Part shown: positions 6,960 to 13,551 of the stretch, piece by piece
How the letters are laid out: each line of letters starts with the position of its first letter
How positions within the stretch are numbered: the stretch's first letter is position 1
NCBI GenBank assembly: GCA_007128075.1
Contig: SKYD01000259.1
Coordinates: forward strand, 1-13,551
From: Thiorhodovibrio sp.
Lineage (GTDB): Bacteria; Pseudomonadota; Gammaproteobacteria; Chromatiales; Chromatiaceae
Direction: 5' to 3'
DNA length: 13,551 nt
Position numbers and translations under genes: made by a program
The notes under the pieces: model-generated
Databases searched by the model: none
What the model saw: the letters and a program-made list of their open reading frames with translations, nothing else
Told to the model about the DNA's origin: nothing

Positions 6960-9733
6960 AGTTCTGGAGCCTGCCGAGTTGAATTTTCAGCGCGTGGGCG
7001 GCGGGTTCTGGAGGCTTTGCGCAGCCGCAATGCTTCAAAAGACTCCTCAAGTGAGCGCTCCATCGCCACCTGACCGCGCTGGCTGACGATGATCCGCTTG
7101 AGCTGTGGAATCTGCACCCCACGGGCAGCTTTGAGATACACTGGCTGCACATAGGTCAGCACCCCATCGACCAGCACCAAAATCAGATTGCCGCGCTCAA
7201 CCTGGGCACCACCTTGTCCCCATAAAGTGAATTGCTCGGCAATCGCCGCATCCTGTTCAATCAGTGCCTCGATCTGCGAGAGACCGTGAATCAACGCCCC
7301 CATTGGGAAGCTATACACAAAAATTCGACCATAGTTGTCGCCATCTGACCCCGCCACCGCAATAGCACGCATGTTCTCACGCCCGGCGGGATTCATCGGC
7401 ACCAGCAACAGATGCTCGAAACGCTCCTTGTCAATTAGGTTGAGGGTCACATAGTAAGGAGTGACTGTTTTGATTTCGTGCTGCCGTTCTAAGCGTGGAA
7501 ACACCCAACGATCCTCTTGGCCATAAAAGACCGCTGGATCAGTCTGATGGTATTTGGCATAAACCTCCATCTGGGTTTGAAACAGATCACTGGGATAACG
7601 CAGATGCGGCTTGAGTGCCTCGGGCAGCCGATCCATGGTTTTGATCAGCCCGGGATACATGCGACGATAAGCGCGGGCAATCGGATCGCTGGGATCAGCC
7701 AGATAATAGTGCATCTCGCCATCGTAAGCATCGACGACGATTTTCACCGAATTGCGGATGTAATTGAGCTGATTGTCGGCAATCGGGCTGTAGAGCGCGT
7801 CATCCTCGGGGATTTGGTCAGCACGCATGGCATGATTGACCGGCTCGGCATAGGGGTAGCGATCAGATACAGTGTAAGCATCCTGAATCCAGTACAGCCG
7901 CTCTGGGGTGACGACCAAATAGGGGTCGCCATCAAGCTCAAAAAACGGGGTGAGCATCTGAATGGTGCTGGGCACATTGCGACGAATCAGAATCTGGCTA
8001 TCGGGGGCAATGGCAGTCGAGAAGAACAGCCGATAATCACGATAATAGATCGCAAACACGGCACGCCGAAACCAATTATGAATTGGGATGCCGCCGTTGC
8101 CGCGATAATCATCAATCACCACCCCATCAGGCCCTGGATAGGAAATCTCGCCTAAGCGATTGGGGGCGATCACATCATAGAGATCCTCCATCCCAAAATA
8201 GATCGCGGATTCTTCGGGCACCATGCCATAGTCAGACTCTGGTGGAATGTCTTTAAGAAACCAGTCTTTAGGCTCCTCGCCAATCTGGGCTGCTGCGGAC
8301 ATCACCGCACCATAGCCGTGGGTATACTTAAACCAGCGGTTGATCCAGTTTTGTGAATCCTCGGGCAGACGGTTAAAATCTAGCTCCCGTGCTGACAAAA
8401 AGACCTGCTGATACATGTCGTCGATGGTATAGCGGTCAATATCAACCTTTAGAAAGCGGTAATAGGTGCGCAATTCTTGCAGCTCACGATAAACACCGAG
8501 CAGCATTTCACGATCCCACACCGGGATGTTGCGCAGACTGATATTGGTCGATTCTGTGGTCAGCGCCTGCTCGGCACCTGGCTCAAAGACATGCGCAACA
8601 TAAGGGCGGGTCTCGACATTGGCCAGATCAAAGGCATCGAGGGTGGCAGCAATGTTGTAGCGAATGTACGGCTCTTGGCGGGCAAGCTCATCTGGCTCGA
8701 CGATGTAATCTTGCACGGCTTGGGGCAATGCCGACCAATAGCGCACACCGATGGAGGCGCCGAGCAAAACACCAAAGAGGATCATCAGTGGCAGCCCTTT
8801 GCCACGGTTAAAATACCAAATAAAACTGATCGCAAACAGCACCAAGCTGATGATTGCCGCCCAGATCAGCGGCAGAATCACCGTCATTTCGGTGTAACCT
8901 GGGCCATAAAACAGCGGCAGGTGGCTGTCGGTATAAAGCAGCAGATGACGCTGGAAAATCAGCTCGGCAAGGGCGACGATAAAAATCAACGCCAGAATGA
9001 CGCTGAGATGTTTTTTCGCCCCAGTTGGCAATTGTAAATTGCGTTTGGCAAGTGAGCGCCGCTCCAGATAATACAGTGCTGAAACACCAACAAACAGCAC
9101 CAACAGCACCACGAAGACCTCATTTAAGATCAACCGGAACAGCGGCAAAGCAAACAGATAATAGCTGATGTCCTTGCCATATACTGGATCAGCAATTCCC
9201 GCAGCGGGCGCAAACACAAACAGAAGCGTCGCCTCCCACTCACGATATAGCGGAGCAGCGACGATGACTGCCAAAACCAGAGACAGCAGTCCGTAAAAAA
9301 TCTTGGAATGCTCGCGCATCCACAGCGACACTCGGGTCATCAGCCGCACAATCACATTCTTAGGCTTGGGCGCAGGCTCTGCGGCAGCGGCTTCTTGTTT
9401 GTCGGCATTGGGTGGCTCATCGGCAAGGTCTGGTGACTTGCGTCGCTTCCAGCGCAACCAGCGTTTGATCTCGCTCGGGCGGGTGGCATTGAGATAGCGG
9501 GCGGCAATCCGAAAATTGCTGTAAAAAAACACAAAAAACAATGCTGTTGCGACAAAAAACACAACATAGTTGTACAGCAGGCGCTGCCAGAAATAAAAGC
9601 CATAGCCTAGTGAGTTATACCACCAGATATCGACCACAAACCCACTATAAAACACCGCCAACAGCGGCAAGGCAATGACCAAAATCGCCAGCAGAATTGC
9701 ACCTGATACCAAGATGTGTCGCAAAAATTTCAT
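6956..9733 (-). CDS. UPF0182 (COG1615) family integral membrane protein, function unknown
   Basis: The protein has 925 residues, near the usual size of UPF0182 members (about 900-1000). Seven hydrophobic segments are seen at about 7-34, 52-74, 145-163, 192-222, 243-265, 282-308 and 313-333. A charged, Ala/Pro-rich loop lies at 88-128. From about residue 340 the protein is soluble and probably outside the cytoplasmic membrane. The family signature at the start of that part is clear: VEPDELARQEPYIRYNIAAT (345-364). The C-terminal tail is basic and low in complexity. No enzyme motif was recognised, and the family's role is unknown. The start is supported by a strong GGAGGAG site (9736-9742). The stop overlaps nifL, so the two genes are probably translated together. 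hisC lies 148 bases upstream on the same strand. Confidence 0.92.
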   Translation of the reverse strand: MKFLRHILVSGAILLAILVIALPLLAVFYSGFVVDIWWYNSLGYGFYFWQRLLYNYVVFFVATALFFVFFYSNFRIAARYLNATRPSEIKRWLRWKRRKSPDLADEPPNADKQEAAAAEPAPKPKNVIVRLMTRVSLWMREHSKIFYGLLSLVLAVIVAAPLYREWEATLLFVFAPAAGIADPVYGKDISYYLFALPLFRLILNEVFVVLLVLFVGVSALYYLERRSLAKRNLQLPTGAKKHLSVILALIFIVALAELIFQRHLLLYTDSHLPLFYGPGYTEMTVILPLIWAAIISLVLFAISFIWYFNRGKGLPLMILFGVLLGASIGVRYWSALPQAVQDYIVEPDELARQEPYIRYNIAATLDAFDLANVETRPYVAHVFEPGAEQALTTESTNISLRNIPVWDREMLLGVYRELQELRTYYRFLKVDIDRYTIDDMYQQVFLSARELDFNRLPEDSQNWINRWFKYTHGYGAVMSAAAQIGEEPKDWFLKDIPPESDYGMVPEESAIYFGMEDLYDVIAPNRLGEISYPGPDGVVIDDYRGNGGIPIHNWFRRAVFAIYYRDYRLFFSTAIAPDSQILIRRNVPSTIQMLTPFFELDGDPYLVVTPERLYWIQDAYTVSDRYPYAEPVNHAMRADQIPEDDALYSPIADNQLNYIRNSVKIVVDAYDGEMHYYLADPSDPIARAYRRMYPGLIKTMDRLPEALKPHLRYPSDLFQTQMEVYAKYHQTDPAVFYGQEDRWVFPRLERQHEIKTVTPYYVTLNLIDKERFEHLLLVPMNPAGRENMRAIAVAGSDGDNYGRIFVYSFPMGALIHGLSQIEALIEQDAAIAEQFTLWGQGGAQVERGNLILVLVDGVLTYVQPVYLKAARGVQIPQLKRIIVSQRGQVAMERSLEESFEALRLRKASRTRRPRAENSTRQAPEL

Positions 9734-9735
9734 AG

Positions 9736-9742
9736 CTCCTCC
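9736..9742 (-). promoter_or_regulatory. Strong ribosome binding site of the UPF0182 gene
   Basis: On the - strand this reads GGAGGAG, followed by CT and the ATG. It is the clearest Shine-Dalgarno sequence in the window and fixes the start. The spacing is somewhat short. Confidence 0.8.
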
Positions 9743-9754
9743 GCCAGGACACCC

Positions 9755-9769
9755 GCGACCAGAGGTCGC
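9755..9769. repeat. Hairpin in the UPF0182 leader, proximal
   Basis: GCGACC (9755-9760) and GGTCGC (9764-9769) form a perfect 6-bp stem with a 3-base loop. On the - strand it lies 12 bases before the strong ribosome site, so it could affect translation initiation. No function is known. Confidence 0.45.
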
Positions 9770-9784
9770 AAAAAGTTAAGGCGC

Positions 9785-9802
9785 GGCTGCGCGATGGCAG
9801 CC
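9785..9802. repeat. Hairpin in the hisC-UPF0182 gap, distal; possible terminator of the upstream transcript
   Basis: GGCTGC (9785-9790) and GCAGCC (9797-9802) form a 6-bp stem with a 6-base loop. In - strand RNA a run of five U comes about 10 bases after the stem, which is farther than in a good intrinsic terminator. It may slow read-through from hisC or be part of the UPF0182 leader. Confidence 0.4.
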
Positions 9803-9815
9803 ACCAATTCCAGAC

Positions 9816-9821
9816 ATTATA
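9816..9821 (-). promoter_or_regulatory. Perfect -10 hexamer (TATAAT), candidate promoter for UPF0182-nifL
   Basis: The - strand reads TATAAT here, about 80 bases upstream of the UPF0182 start. No good -35 box lies 16-18 bases upstream. An inverted repeat, TGGTT-AAA-AACCA on the - strand (9823-9835), sits just upstream of the hexamer and could bind an activator or repressor. A convincing sigma-54 promoter was not found. A housekeeping promoter is the best reading, with moderate doubt. Confidence 0.45.
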
Positions 9822-9881
9822 ATGGTTTTTAACCAAAGATAGATTAAAGAAATATGCAAATTTTAGTAAACAGTGCGAGTT

Positions 9882-10940
9882 TCAGCATTGAAACAGCACA
9901 TTGATCAACGCGGTGTTGTCCTCTGGTGTGCCGACTGTGATCCGCAAGCAGTTGTTAAGCAAGGGGTGGCTGCCATGCAGGTTTTTAACCAAAATGCCCT
10001 GTTGTTTGAGATGATCAAACACCGCCGGTGCATTGGATAGGCGCAACAGCAGGAAATTTGCCGCGCTGGGGTAGCAGTGAATGTGAGCAATGGCATTGAA
10101 CGCGGCAATCAACCGCTGGCGTTCGCTACAAATCTGCTCAGTTTGTTGGTTAAAAATCGCCTGATGGCGCAGGGCAAAGGTCGCGCTGTGTTGGGTAAGC
10201 ACATTGATATTATAGGGCAGGCGCACCTTGTTGAGCTCATCAATACACTCTGCCGCGCCGACTAGATAACCCAGCCGCAGCCCTGCCAGTCCCATTTTGG
10301 ATACTGTGCGCAGAATCAACAGATTGGGCGCGGTCTCCAGATAGGGCATAAAACTCGCATTGGCAAAGGGGGCGTAAGCCTCATCGACCACCACCAGCCC
10401 GGGCGCGGCGGCTTCAATGATTTTTTCAATACCTTGGGGATCAAACAGATTGCCAGTGGGATTGTTGGGGTAGGCGATGAAGGTCAACGCCGGGTGCTGG
10501 CGGGTGATCGCCTCCAGGGCGCGGTCGAGATCCAGCGCGAAGGCATCAGCGGTCAGTGTCACCCCGATATATTCCAGCCCCGTCAACTGTGCGATCAGCC
10601 GATACATCACAAATCCAGGCTCGAACGCCAGCAGCCGCTGGTTAGCCCCGGTCACTGCCAGTGCCAAAATCTGAATGAGCTCATCAGAGCCATTGCCGAG
10701 CAACAGCCCGCAGTGCTCAGGAATCGCCATGGTCTGGCGCAGCACTTCACAAAGTGTTCGCGCCTGCGGATCAGGATAGCGATTTAGCTCAGTGTGCTCT
10801 AGTGCTGCCAGCCATTCTGCACGCAGCGCGGCGGGCAGTGAATAGGGATTTTCCATCGCATCGAGCTTAATCAGCCCCCTGGCATCCGGCACCTGATAGG
10901 CAGTTAATTGGCGAATATCCGAGCGGATCACATCGAGCAT
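9882..10940 (-). CDS. hisC: Histidinol-phosphate aminotransferase
   Basis: HisC is a PLP enzyme that moves an amino group from glutamate to imidazole acetol phosphate in histidine synthesis. The 352-residue length is typical. Fold-type I aminotransferase motifs are all present: LDAMENPYSLP near the N-terminus, NRYPDP (53-58), LGNGSDELI (81-89), YPNNPTGN (157-164) and VVDEAYAPF (184-192). The lysine motif RTVSKMGLAGLRLGY (211-225) places the PLP-binding residue at Lys215, and CLRITVGTPEDN (331-342) holds the substrate-binding arginine. The start ATG is followed by the expected VIRSDIRQLTAYQ stretch; the ribosome site is weak. The gene lies 43 bases after lptF and may share its transcript. No other his gene is in the window. 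A cobalamin-pathway CobD-type aminotransferase is less likely given the overall match. Confidence 0.95.
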   Translation of the reverse strand: MLDVIRSDIRQLTAYQVPDARGLIKLDAMENPYSLPAALRAEWLAALEHTELNRYPDPQARTLCEVLRQTMAIPEHCGLLLGNGSDELIQILALAVTGANQRLLAFEPGFVMYRLIAQLTGLEYIGVTLTADAFALDLDRALEAITRQHPALTFIAYPNNPTGNLFDPQGIEKIIEAAAPGLVVVDEAYAPFANASFMPYLETAPNLLILRTVSKMGLAGLRLGYLVGAAECIDELNKVRLPYNINVLTQHSATFALRHQAIFNQQTEQICSERQRLIAAFNAIAHIHCYPSAANFLLLRLSNAPAVFDHLKQQGILVKNLHGSHPLLNNCLRITVGTPEDNTALINVLFQC

Positions 10941-10983
10941 ATCAAAAATACCTGTTTTAATCTGGCGCTATTCCAGTGTTCGC

Positions 10984-12081
10984 TTAACGGTGCCAAAGTC
11001 GCCGCCACAGCCGTTGCGCGGCAAAGCTATTGGGCACCAAGACAGCAAAAATCATCACCACAATCAATGGCTGATACCACAAGCAGCCCAGCCAAGCGGG
11101 GGTGATGCCGCTGGCAAACCAGTGTTCCGCCAGGCCCTGTAGATTTAAAAAAGCAAAATACGCCAAAAATGCCAACAACATCCGCCCACCTGCTGGATGG
11201 CGGGGTGAGAGCGCGGTCAGTGGCACCGCAATTACGGCTAAGACAAAAAACGCCAGCGCGTGACCGAAGCGATGCTGCAATTCAGCGCGATCAGTGAGCG
11301 CGTCGGAGCCAAGCAGCGCGGTTGTCGGGGTGCTTGCTGGGCGGCGACGGGCGGAGCGGGTGGTTTCCAGGACACCTAAAGACAGCCGATAGTTCTCAAA
11401 CGACCCGATGCGATAATCCGCCGCACCTGGGTTGCCATCGTAACGCCGCCCGTGGTTTAAGACAATGGTGCGGCTGCCCGTGGCCTCGTCTTCAGTATAG
11501 TAGCCGCTTGCTGCCAACACCAAGCGGCTGCGCGGGGCGCGGCGATCCTGAATAAAAATATCACGAAAGTGTTTGTTGCGATCAATTGCGGCAACATACA
11601 AGGTGATCTTGCCGCCGTCATGTTGATAATAACGCCCGGCACGCAGACCGGCAATCTGTGCCGCCTGTTCGCCCTGAAGGTCGCGAATGCTTTGCATCTG
11701 TGCTGCGGCCTCGGGCTGCAGCACCAGCGCCAGCCACAACGCCAGCGCCGCCAGCGGAATGGCAGCATATAAGATGCCGCGATACAGCCCCAGCGGGCCA
11801 ATGCCGCAGGCCTGCACAGCAATCAGCTCGCTATCACGGGCCATGCGCCCCAGCACCACCAGCACGGCAATAAAAAACGCGGGCGGCAACAGATGAACAC
11901 TGTCGCGTAACAGTTGATAGCCCAGATAGCGCACCACCACCTGATGATTCAGCACCCCGAGGTTGACTTTTTCCAAGGTTTGCAACAACAACATGCTGAT
12001 CATAATTGCCAGCAGGGTCAGAATGATCGCGGTAAATAATTTGACGATTTCAGTGAGCAGGTAACGATCAAAGGTGGTCAT
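10984..12081 (-). CDS. lptF: LPS export ABC transporter permease LptF (YjgP/YjgQ family)
   Basis: LptF pairs with LptG and the ATPase LptB in the inner membrane to pull lipopolysaccharide out and pass it to LptC/LptA. The 365-residue protein shows the expected plan. Three membrane helices lie at about 15-36, 62-80 and 98-122. A periplasmic beta-rich domain spans about 125-265 and contains the IxLYVAAIDRN-like strand. Three more helices lie at 273-290, 299-316 and 329-349. The coupling-helix region GRMARDSELIAVQACGIG (78-95) favours LptF over LptG, as does the short SPRHPAGGR stretch after helix 4. The usual partner lptG is not downstream; hisC is. No strong ribosome site is visible before the ATG. 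The gene is divergent from the tRNA-Met gene, sharing a gap of about 65 bases. Confidence 0.87.
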   Translation of the reverse strand: MTTFDRYLLTEIVKLFTAIILTLLAIMISMLLLQTLEKVNLGVLNHQVVVRYLGYQLLRDSVHLLPPAFFIAVLVVLGRMARDSELIAVQACGIGPLGLYRGILYAAIPLAALALWLALVLQPEAAAQMQSIRDLQGEQAAQIAGLRAGRYYQHDGGKITLYVAAIDRNKHFRDIFIQDRRAPRSRLVLAASGYYTEDEATGSRTIVLNHGRRYDGNPGAADYRIGSFENYRLSLGVLETTRSARRRPASTPTTALLGSDALTDRAELQHRFGHALAFFVLAVIAVPLTALSPRHPAGGRMLLAFLAYFAFLNLQGLAEHWFASGITPAWLGCLWYQPLIVVMIFAVLVPNSFAAQRLWRRLWHR

Positions 12082-12102
12082 GGTGAATGGCTGTAAATTT
12101 TC

Positions 12103-12131
12103 TTGACAAGCACGACTGCGAGGTCTAAACT
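12103..12131 (+). promoter_or_regulatory. Strong sigma-70 promoter for tRNA-Met and possibly hypC-ppsR
   Basis: A consensus TTGACA (12103-12108) and a TAAACT -10 box (12126-12131) are 17 bases apart, which puts the start about 9 bases before the tRNA. A GC-rich stretch follows the -10 box (TTTCGCGCTC), resembling the discriminator of stringently controlled stable-RNA promoters; that regulatory reading is inference. Confidence 0.85.
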
Positions 12132-12146
12132 TTCGCGCTCTACATT

Positions 12147-12223
12147 GGCTACGTAGCTCAGTTGGTTAGAGCACGGCACTCATAATGCCGGGGTCGCTAG
12201 TTCGATTCTAGCCGTAGCCACCA
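12147..12223 (+). tRNA. tRNA-Met (CAT), elongator type
   Basis: The 77-base cloverleaf is complete with encoded CCA. The acceptor stem is GGCTACG/CGTAGCC, the D arm contains GCTC-AGTTGGTTA-GAGC, and the anticodon stem is CGGCA/TGCCG with loop CTCATAA (anticodon CAT). The variable loop is GGGTC, and the T arm is GCTAG-TTCGATT-CTAGC. The first acceptor base pair is G-C, which excludes an initiator tRNA. Similarity to the E. coli elongator tRNA-Met, including the GGCTACG acceptor strand and GGGGTC near the variable loop, favours Met over the lysidine-modified tRNA-Ile2. Confidence 0.96.
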
Positions 12224-12254
12224 AGTCTTTAGTTTTATTGCCGAGGTCGTCTGC

Positions 12255-12503
12255 ATGTGTCTTGGCATCCCCATGCAAGTTCAATCCATCGACGGTTTCA
12301 TCGCCCGCTGCACTGCCCGTGGGGTCGAACGGGACATCAATCTGTTTTTTCTCCAGCATGAACCAATCGCGGTTGGTGATTATATCGTCGCCCATCTAGG
12401 ACGCGCCACCGAGCGGGTTTCTGCCGAGGCTGCCGCCGCTGCTTGGGCGTTGTACGATCAGATGCTTGCTGCTGAAGAGCCTGCAAACCATGTCGAAAAA
12501 TAA
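12255..12503 (+). CDS. hypC: [NiFe] hydrogenase maturation chaperone HypC/HupF
   Basis: HypC binds HypD, carries the Fe(CN)2CO unit during cofactor assembly and delivers it to the hydrogenase large subunit in the cytoplasm. The 82-residue length is typical. The protein opens with MCLGIPMQV, the family signature; Cys2 is the essential ligand and is exposed after Met removal. VGDYIVAHLGRATERVSAEAA (40-60) matches the conserved beta-barrel end (VGDYVLVHVG-like). GAGG (12243-12246) lies 8 bases before the ATG. The gene starts 31 bases after the tRNA with no clear terminator between them, and its end overlaps ppsR by 14 bases. No other hyp gene or hydrogenase subunit is in the window, so HypC here is separated from the usual hypABCDEF cluster. 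Confidence 0.93.
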   Translation: MCLGIPMQVQSIDGFIARCTARGVERDINLFFLQHEPIAVGDYIVAHLGRATERVSAEAAAAAWALYDQMLAAEEPANHVEK

Positions 12504-13326
12504 GCGAACTGTGTTTTTGGTTTCGGAAAGCACCGGGCTGACTGCGGAGGCACTGGGGCATAGTTTGCTGTCGCAATACGACAGCATCGACTTTGAACAG
12601 GTGTACATGCCCTATATTAACACCGAGTTACGCGCCCATGCGCTGGTGCAGCGGATGCGCGAGGCGCAAGCCCGCGATGGTGCGCGGCCGATCTGTTTTG
12701 CGACCATGCTCAATGATGCCATCGGCGGGATTTTACGCGCTGCCGATTGTTTGTATATCGAGCTATTTGAGCAGTTTAGCCCGCCGCTGACTGCCGAGTT
12801 AGGCATCGAGCCGAGCCGCGAGTCGGGGCGCAGTCATGCCATCACCAAGCCCAGTTCGTATACAAAGCGCATCGAGGCCATTAACTTTTCGATGAGCAAC
12901 GACGACGGTATGCGCCCGGATAATTTCCGTCATGCTGATCTGGTGCTCATTGGGGTGTCGCGCTCAGGCAAGACCCCCACCTGTCTGTATCTGGCGATGC
13001 ACTATGGCCTGCGGGCTGCCAACTATCCACTGACCGAAGAAGATTTTGTTCGCGGTCAGCCACCAGATGAGATACTCAATCTAAAACAGCCGCTGTTCGC
13101 GCTGAGCATTGAGCCGCGACGCTTGCAACTGATTCGTGAAGAGCGCCGCCCAGGGAGTGAATATGCCTCGCTCAAGCGTTGTCAACAGGAACTGCGCCAA
13201 GCATTGCGGCTTTATCAGCAGCTAGGCATTCCGGTATTAGACACCACCAGCCAGTCGATTGAAGAAATCTCCAGCCAAATTTTGCGCCAGCTAAAAACGC
13301 CGATTGATGATGTTGTTGCGGGTTAG
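12490..13326 (+). CDS. ppsR: PEP synthase regulatory protein (bifunctional kinase/phosphorylase, DUF299)
   Basis: PpsR switches phosphoenolpyruvate synthase off by ADP-dependent phosphorylation of a threonine near its catalytic histidine, and on again by phosphate-dependent removal. The 278-residue protein opens with VFLVSESTGLTAEALGHSLL, the family's first signature. It contains INFSMSNDDGM and the P-loop-like GVSRSGKTP (155-163), followed by TCLYLAMHYGLRAANYPL. The C-terminal REERRPGSEYASLKRCQQE stretch and SIEEISSQIL are also typical. ATG at 12490 was chosen because family members begin at this point; a TTG at 12466 would add eight residues unlike the family. The gene overlaps hypC by 14 bases in another frame, suggesting coupled translation. 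ppsA is not in the window. Confidence 0.95.
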   Translation: MSKNKRTVFLVSESTGLTAEALGHSLLSQYDSIDFEQVYMPYINTELRAHALVQRMREAQARDGARPICFATMLNDAIGGILRAADCLYIELFEQFSPPLTAELGIEPSRESGRSHAITKPSSYTKRIEAINFSMSNDDGMRPDNFRHADLVLIGVSRSGKTPTCLYLAMHYGLRAANYPLTEEDFVRGQPPDEILNLKQPLFALSIEPRRLQLIREERRPGSEYASLKRCQQELRQALRLYQQLGIPVLDTTSQSIEEISSQILRQLKTPIDDVVAG

Positions 13327-13347
13327 TTGATCGCTGATTATTCCACA

Positions 13348-13500
13348 ATGCACAGATATGACCGCCGTTGGCGCATTCCTTATGGCGTGGCTGATTTTAT
13401 TAAGCTGCGTGAAGGCAATGAATACTATGTTGCCAGCAATTCCCGCTATCTGAGAGCAACCGTGCCCAATGATCGCAGTCCTCGTTTTATTTTTTCATAG
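13348..13500 (+). pseudogene. Probable remnant of an AAA-ATPase-like/DUF1703 (PD-(D/E)XK-associated) gene
   Basis: A 50-residue ORF reads IPYGVADFIKLREGNEYYV near its start. This resembles the conserved N-terminus of AAA-ATPase_like proteins (PF09820), typically IPYGISDFxxLRxxxYYYVDKT. The lysine of the DKT motif is missing (VASNSRYL), and a TAG ends the frame just where the RPRRFGKS P-loop region should follow. The frame is continuous with the ppsR stop codon, and no ribosome site precedes the ATG. These points suggest a decayed gene, not a working small protein. Only 51 bases follow before the window ends, and I cannot follow the family motif in them. A genuine short ORF or chance match remains possible. 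Confidence 0.5.
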
Positions 13501-13551
13501 CGCAAAGAAAACCTTCTGCGTGCAAAAGCAGCAGTTCCTATTCGCCGATTA

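Noticed and set aside
7517..8155. A 212-codon open frame on the + strand inside the UPF0182 gene, and a 186-codon one at 8477-9037
   Set aside because: Both are antisense to a well-supported family protein, show no recognisable motifs, and have no ribosome site or gap of their own. They are products of codon bias in the opposite frame.
9788..9803. GG-N10-GC spacing on the - strand resembling a sigma-54 promoter before UPF0182-nifL
   Set aside because: Only the GG and GC dinucleotides and TGGC fit; the -12 element reads GCGC where TTGC is expected, and the site is inside a hairpin. It is probably chance.
12147..12223. tRNA-Ile2 (CAT with lysidine) or initiator tRNA
   Set aside because: The acceptor and variable-loop sequences match elongator tRNA-Met, and the first acceptor pair G-C excludes an initiator.
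12466..12489. TTG start that would lengthen PpsR by eight residues
   Set aside because: The extra residues lie in the hypC coding region in another frame and do not resemble the family N-terminus; the ATG at 12490 does.
1..13551. CRISPR arrays, insertion sequences, integrases, rRNA and phage genes
   Set aside because: No spaced direct repeats, transposase or integrase motifs, terminal inverted repeats or rRNA sequences were seen when reading the window.
13501..13551. Continuation of the AAA-ATPase-like gene beyond the TAG in another frame
   Set aside because: None of the three + frames shows the expected P-loop motif, and the stretch is too short to judge.

Overview
The window looks like ordinary chromosome from a gammaproteobacterium of moderate GC (mid-50s % by eye). 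The evidence is the PurD, HisC, LptF and PpsR proteins, which read closest to gammaproteobacterial forms, and an elongator tRNA-Met with encoded CCA. A clear NifL-type flavoprotein and a HypC chaperone suggest that the organism fixes nitrogen and makes [NiFe] hydrogenase. A free-living diazotroph, such as a purple or colourless sulfur bacterium or a methanotroph, would fit; this is inference. No insertion sequence, integrase, CRISPR array or rRNA was seen, and no gap between genes exceeds 300 bases.

Layout, left to right. On the + strand, bases 1-3423 hold the 3' part of a large hybrid sensor histidine kinase: PhnD-like periplasmic binding domain, one membrane helix, GAF-like domain, two PAS, HisKA, HATPase and two receiver domains. 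purD (purine synthesis) follows and ends at a strong bidirectional terminator. A 209-base regulatory gap then leads to a small XRE-type repressor gene, whose promoter carries an inverted repeat between the -35 and -10 boxes. The - strand holds a collinear run of four genes, transcribed right to left: lptF (LPS export permease), hisC (histidine synthesis), a UPF0182 membrane protein and nifL. nifL begins with a GTG that overlaps the UPF0182 stop by four bases. The right end is on the + strand again: a consensus-like promoter, tRNA-Met(CAT), hypC, and ppsR (PEP synthase regulator) overlapping hypC by 14 bases. Last comes a short ORF that resembles the first part of an AAA-ATPase-like/DUF1703 protein and is cut by a stop.

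Most genes are household functions. The unusual part is the UPF0182-nifL pair. NifL normally sits directly upstream of nifA, the activator it inhibits. Here the position downstream of nifL holds a convergent XRE gene, and nifL is instead translationally coupled to a large envelope protein of unknown function. The other points of interest are the tRNA-hypC-ppsR arrangement, the self-operator in the XRE promoter and the decayed ORF at the right edge.
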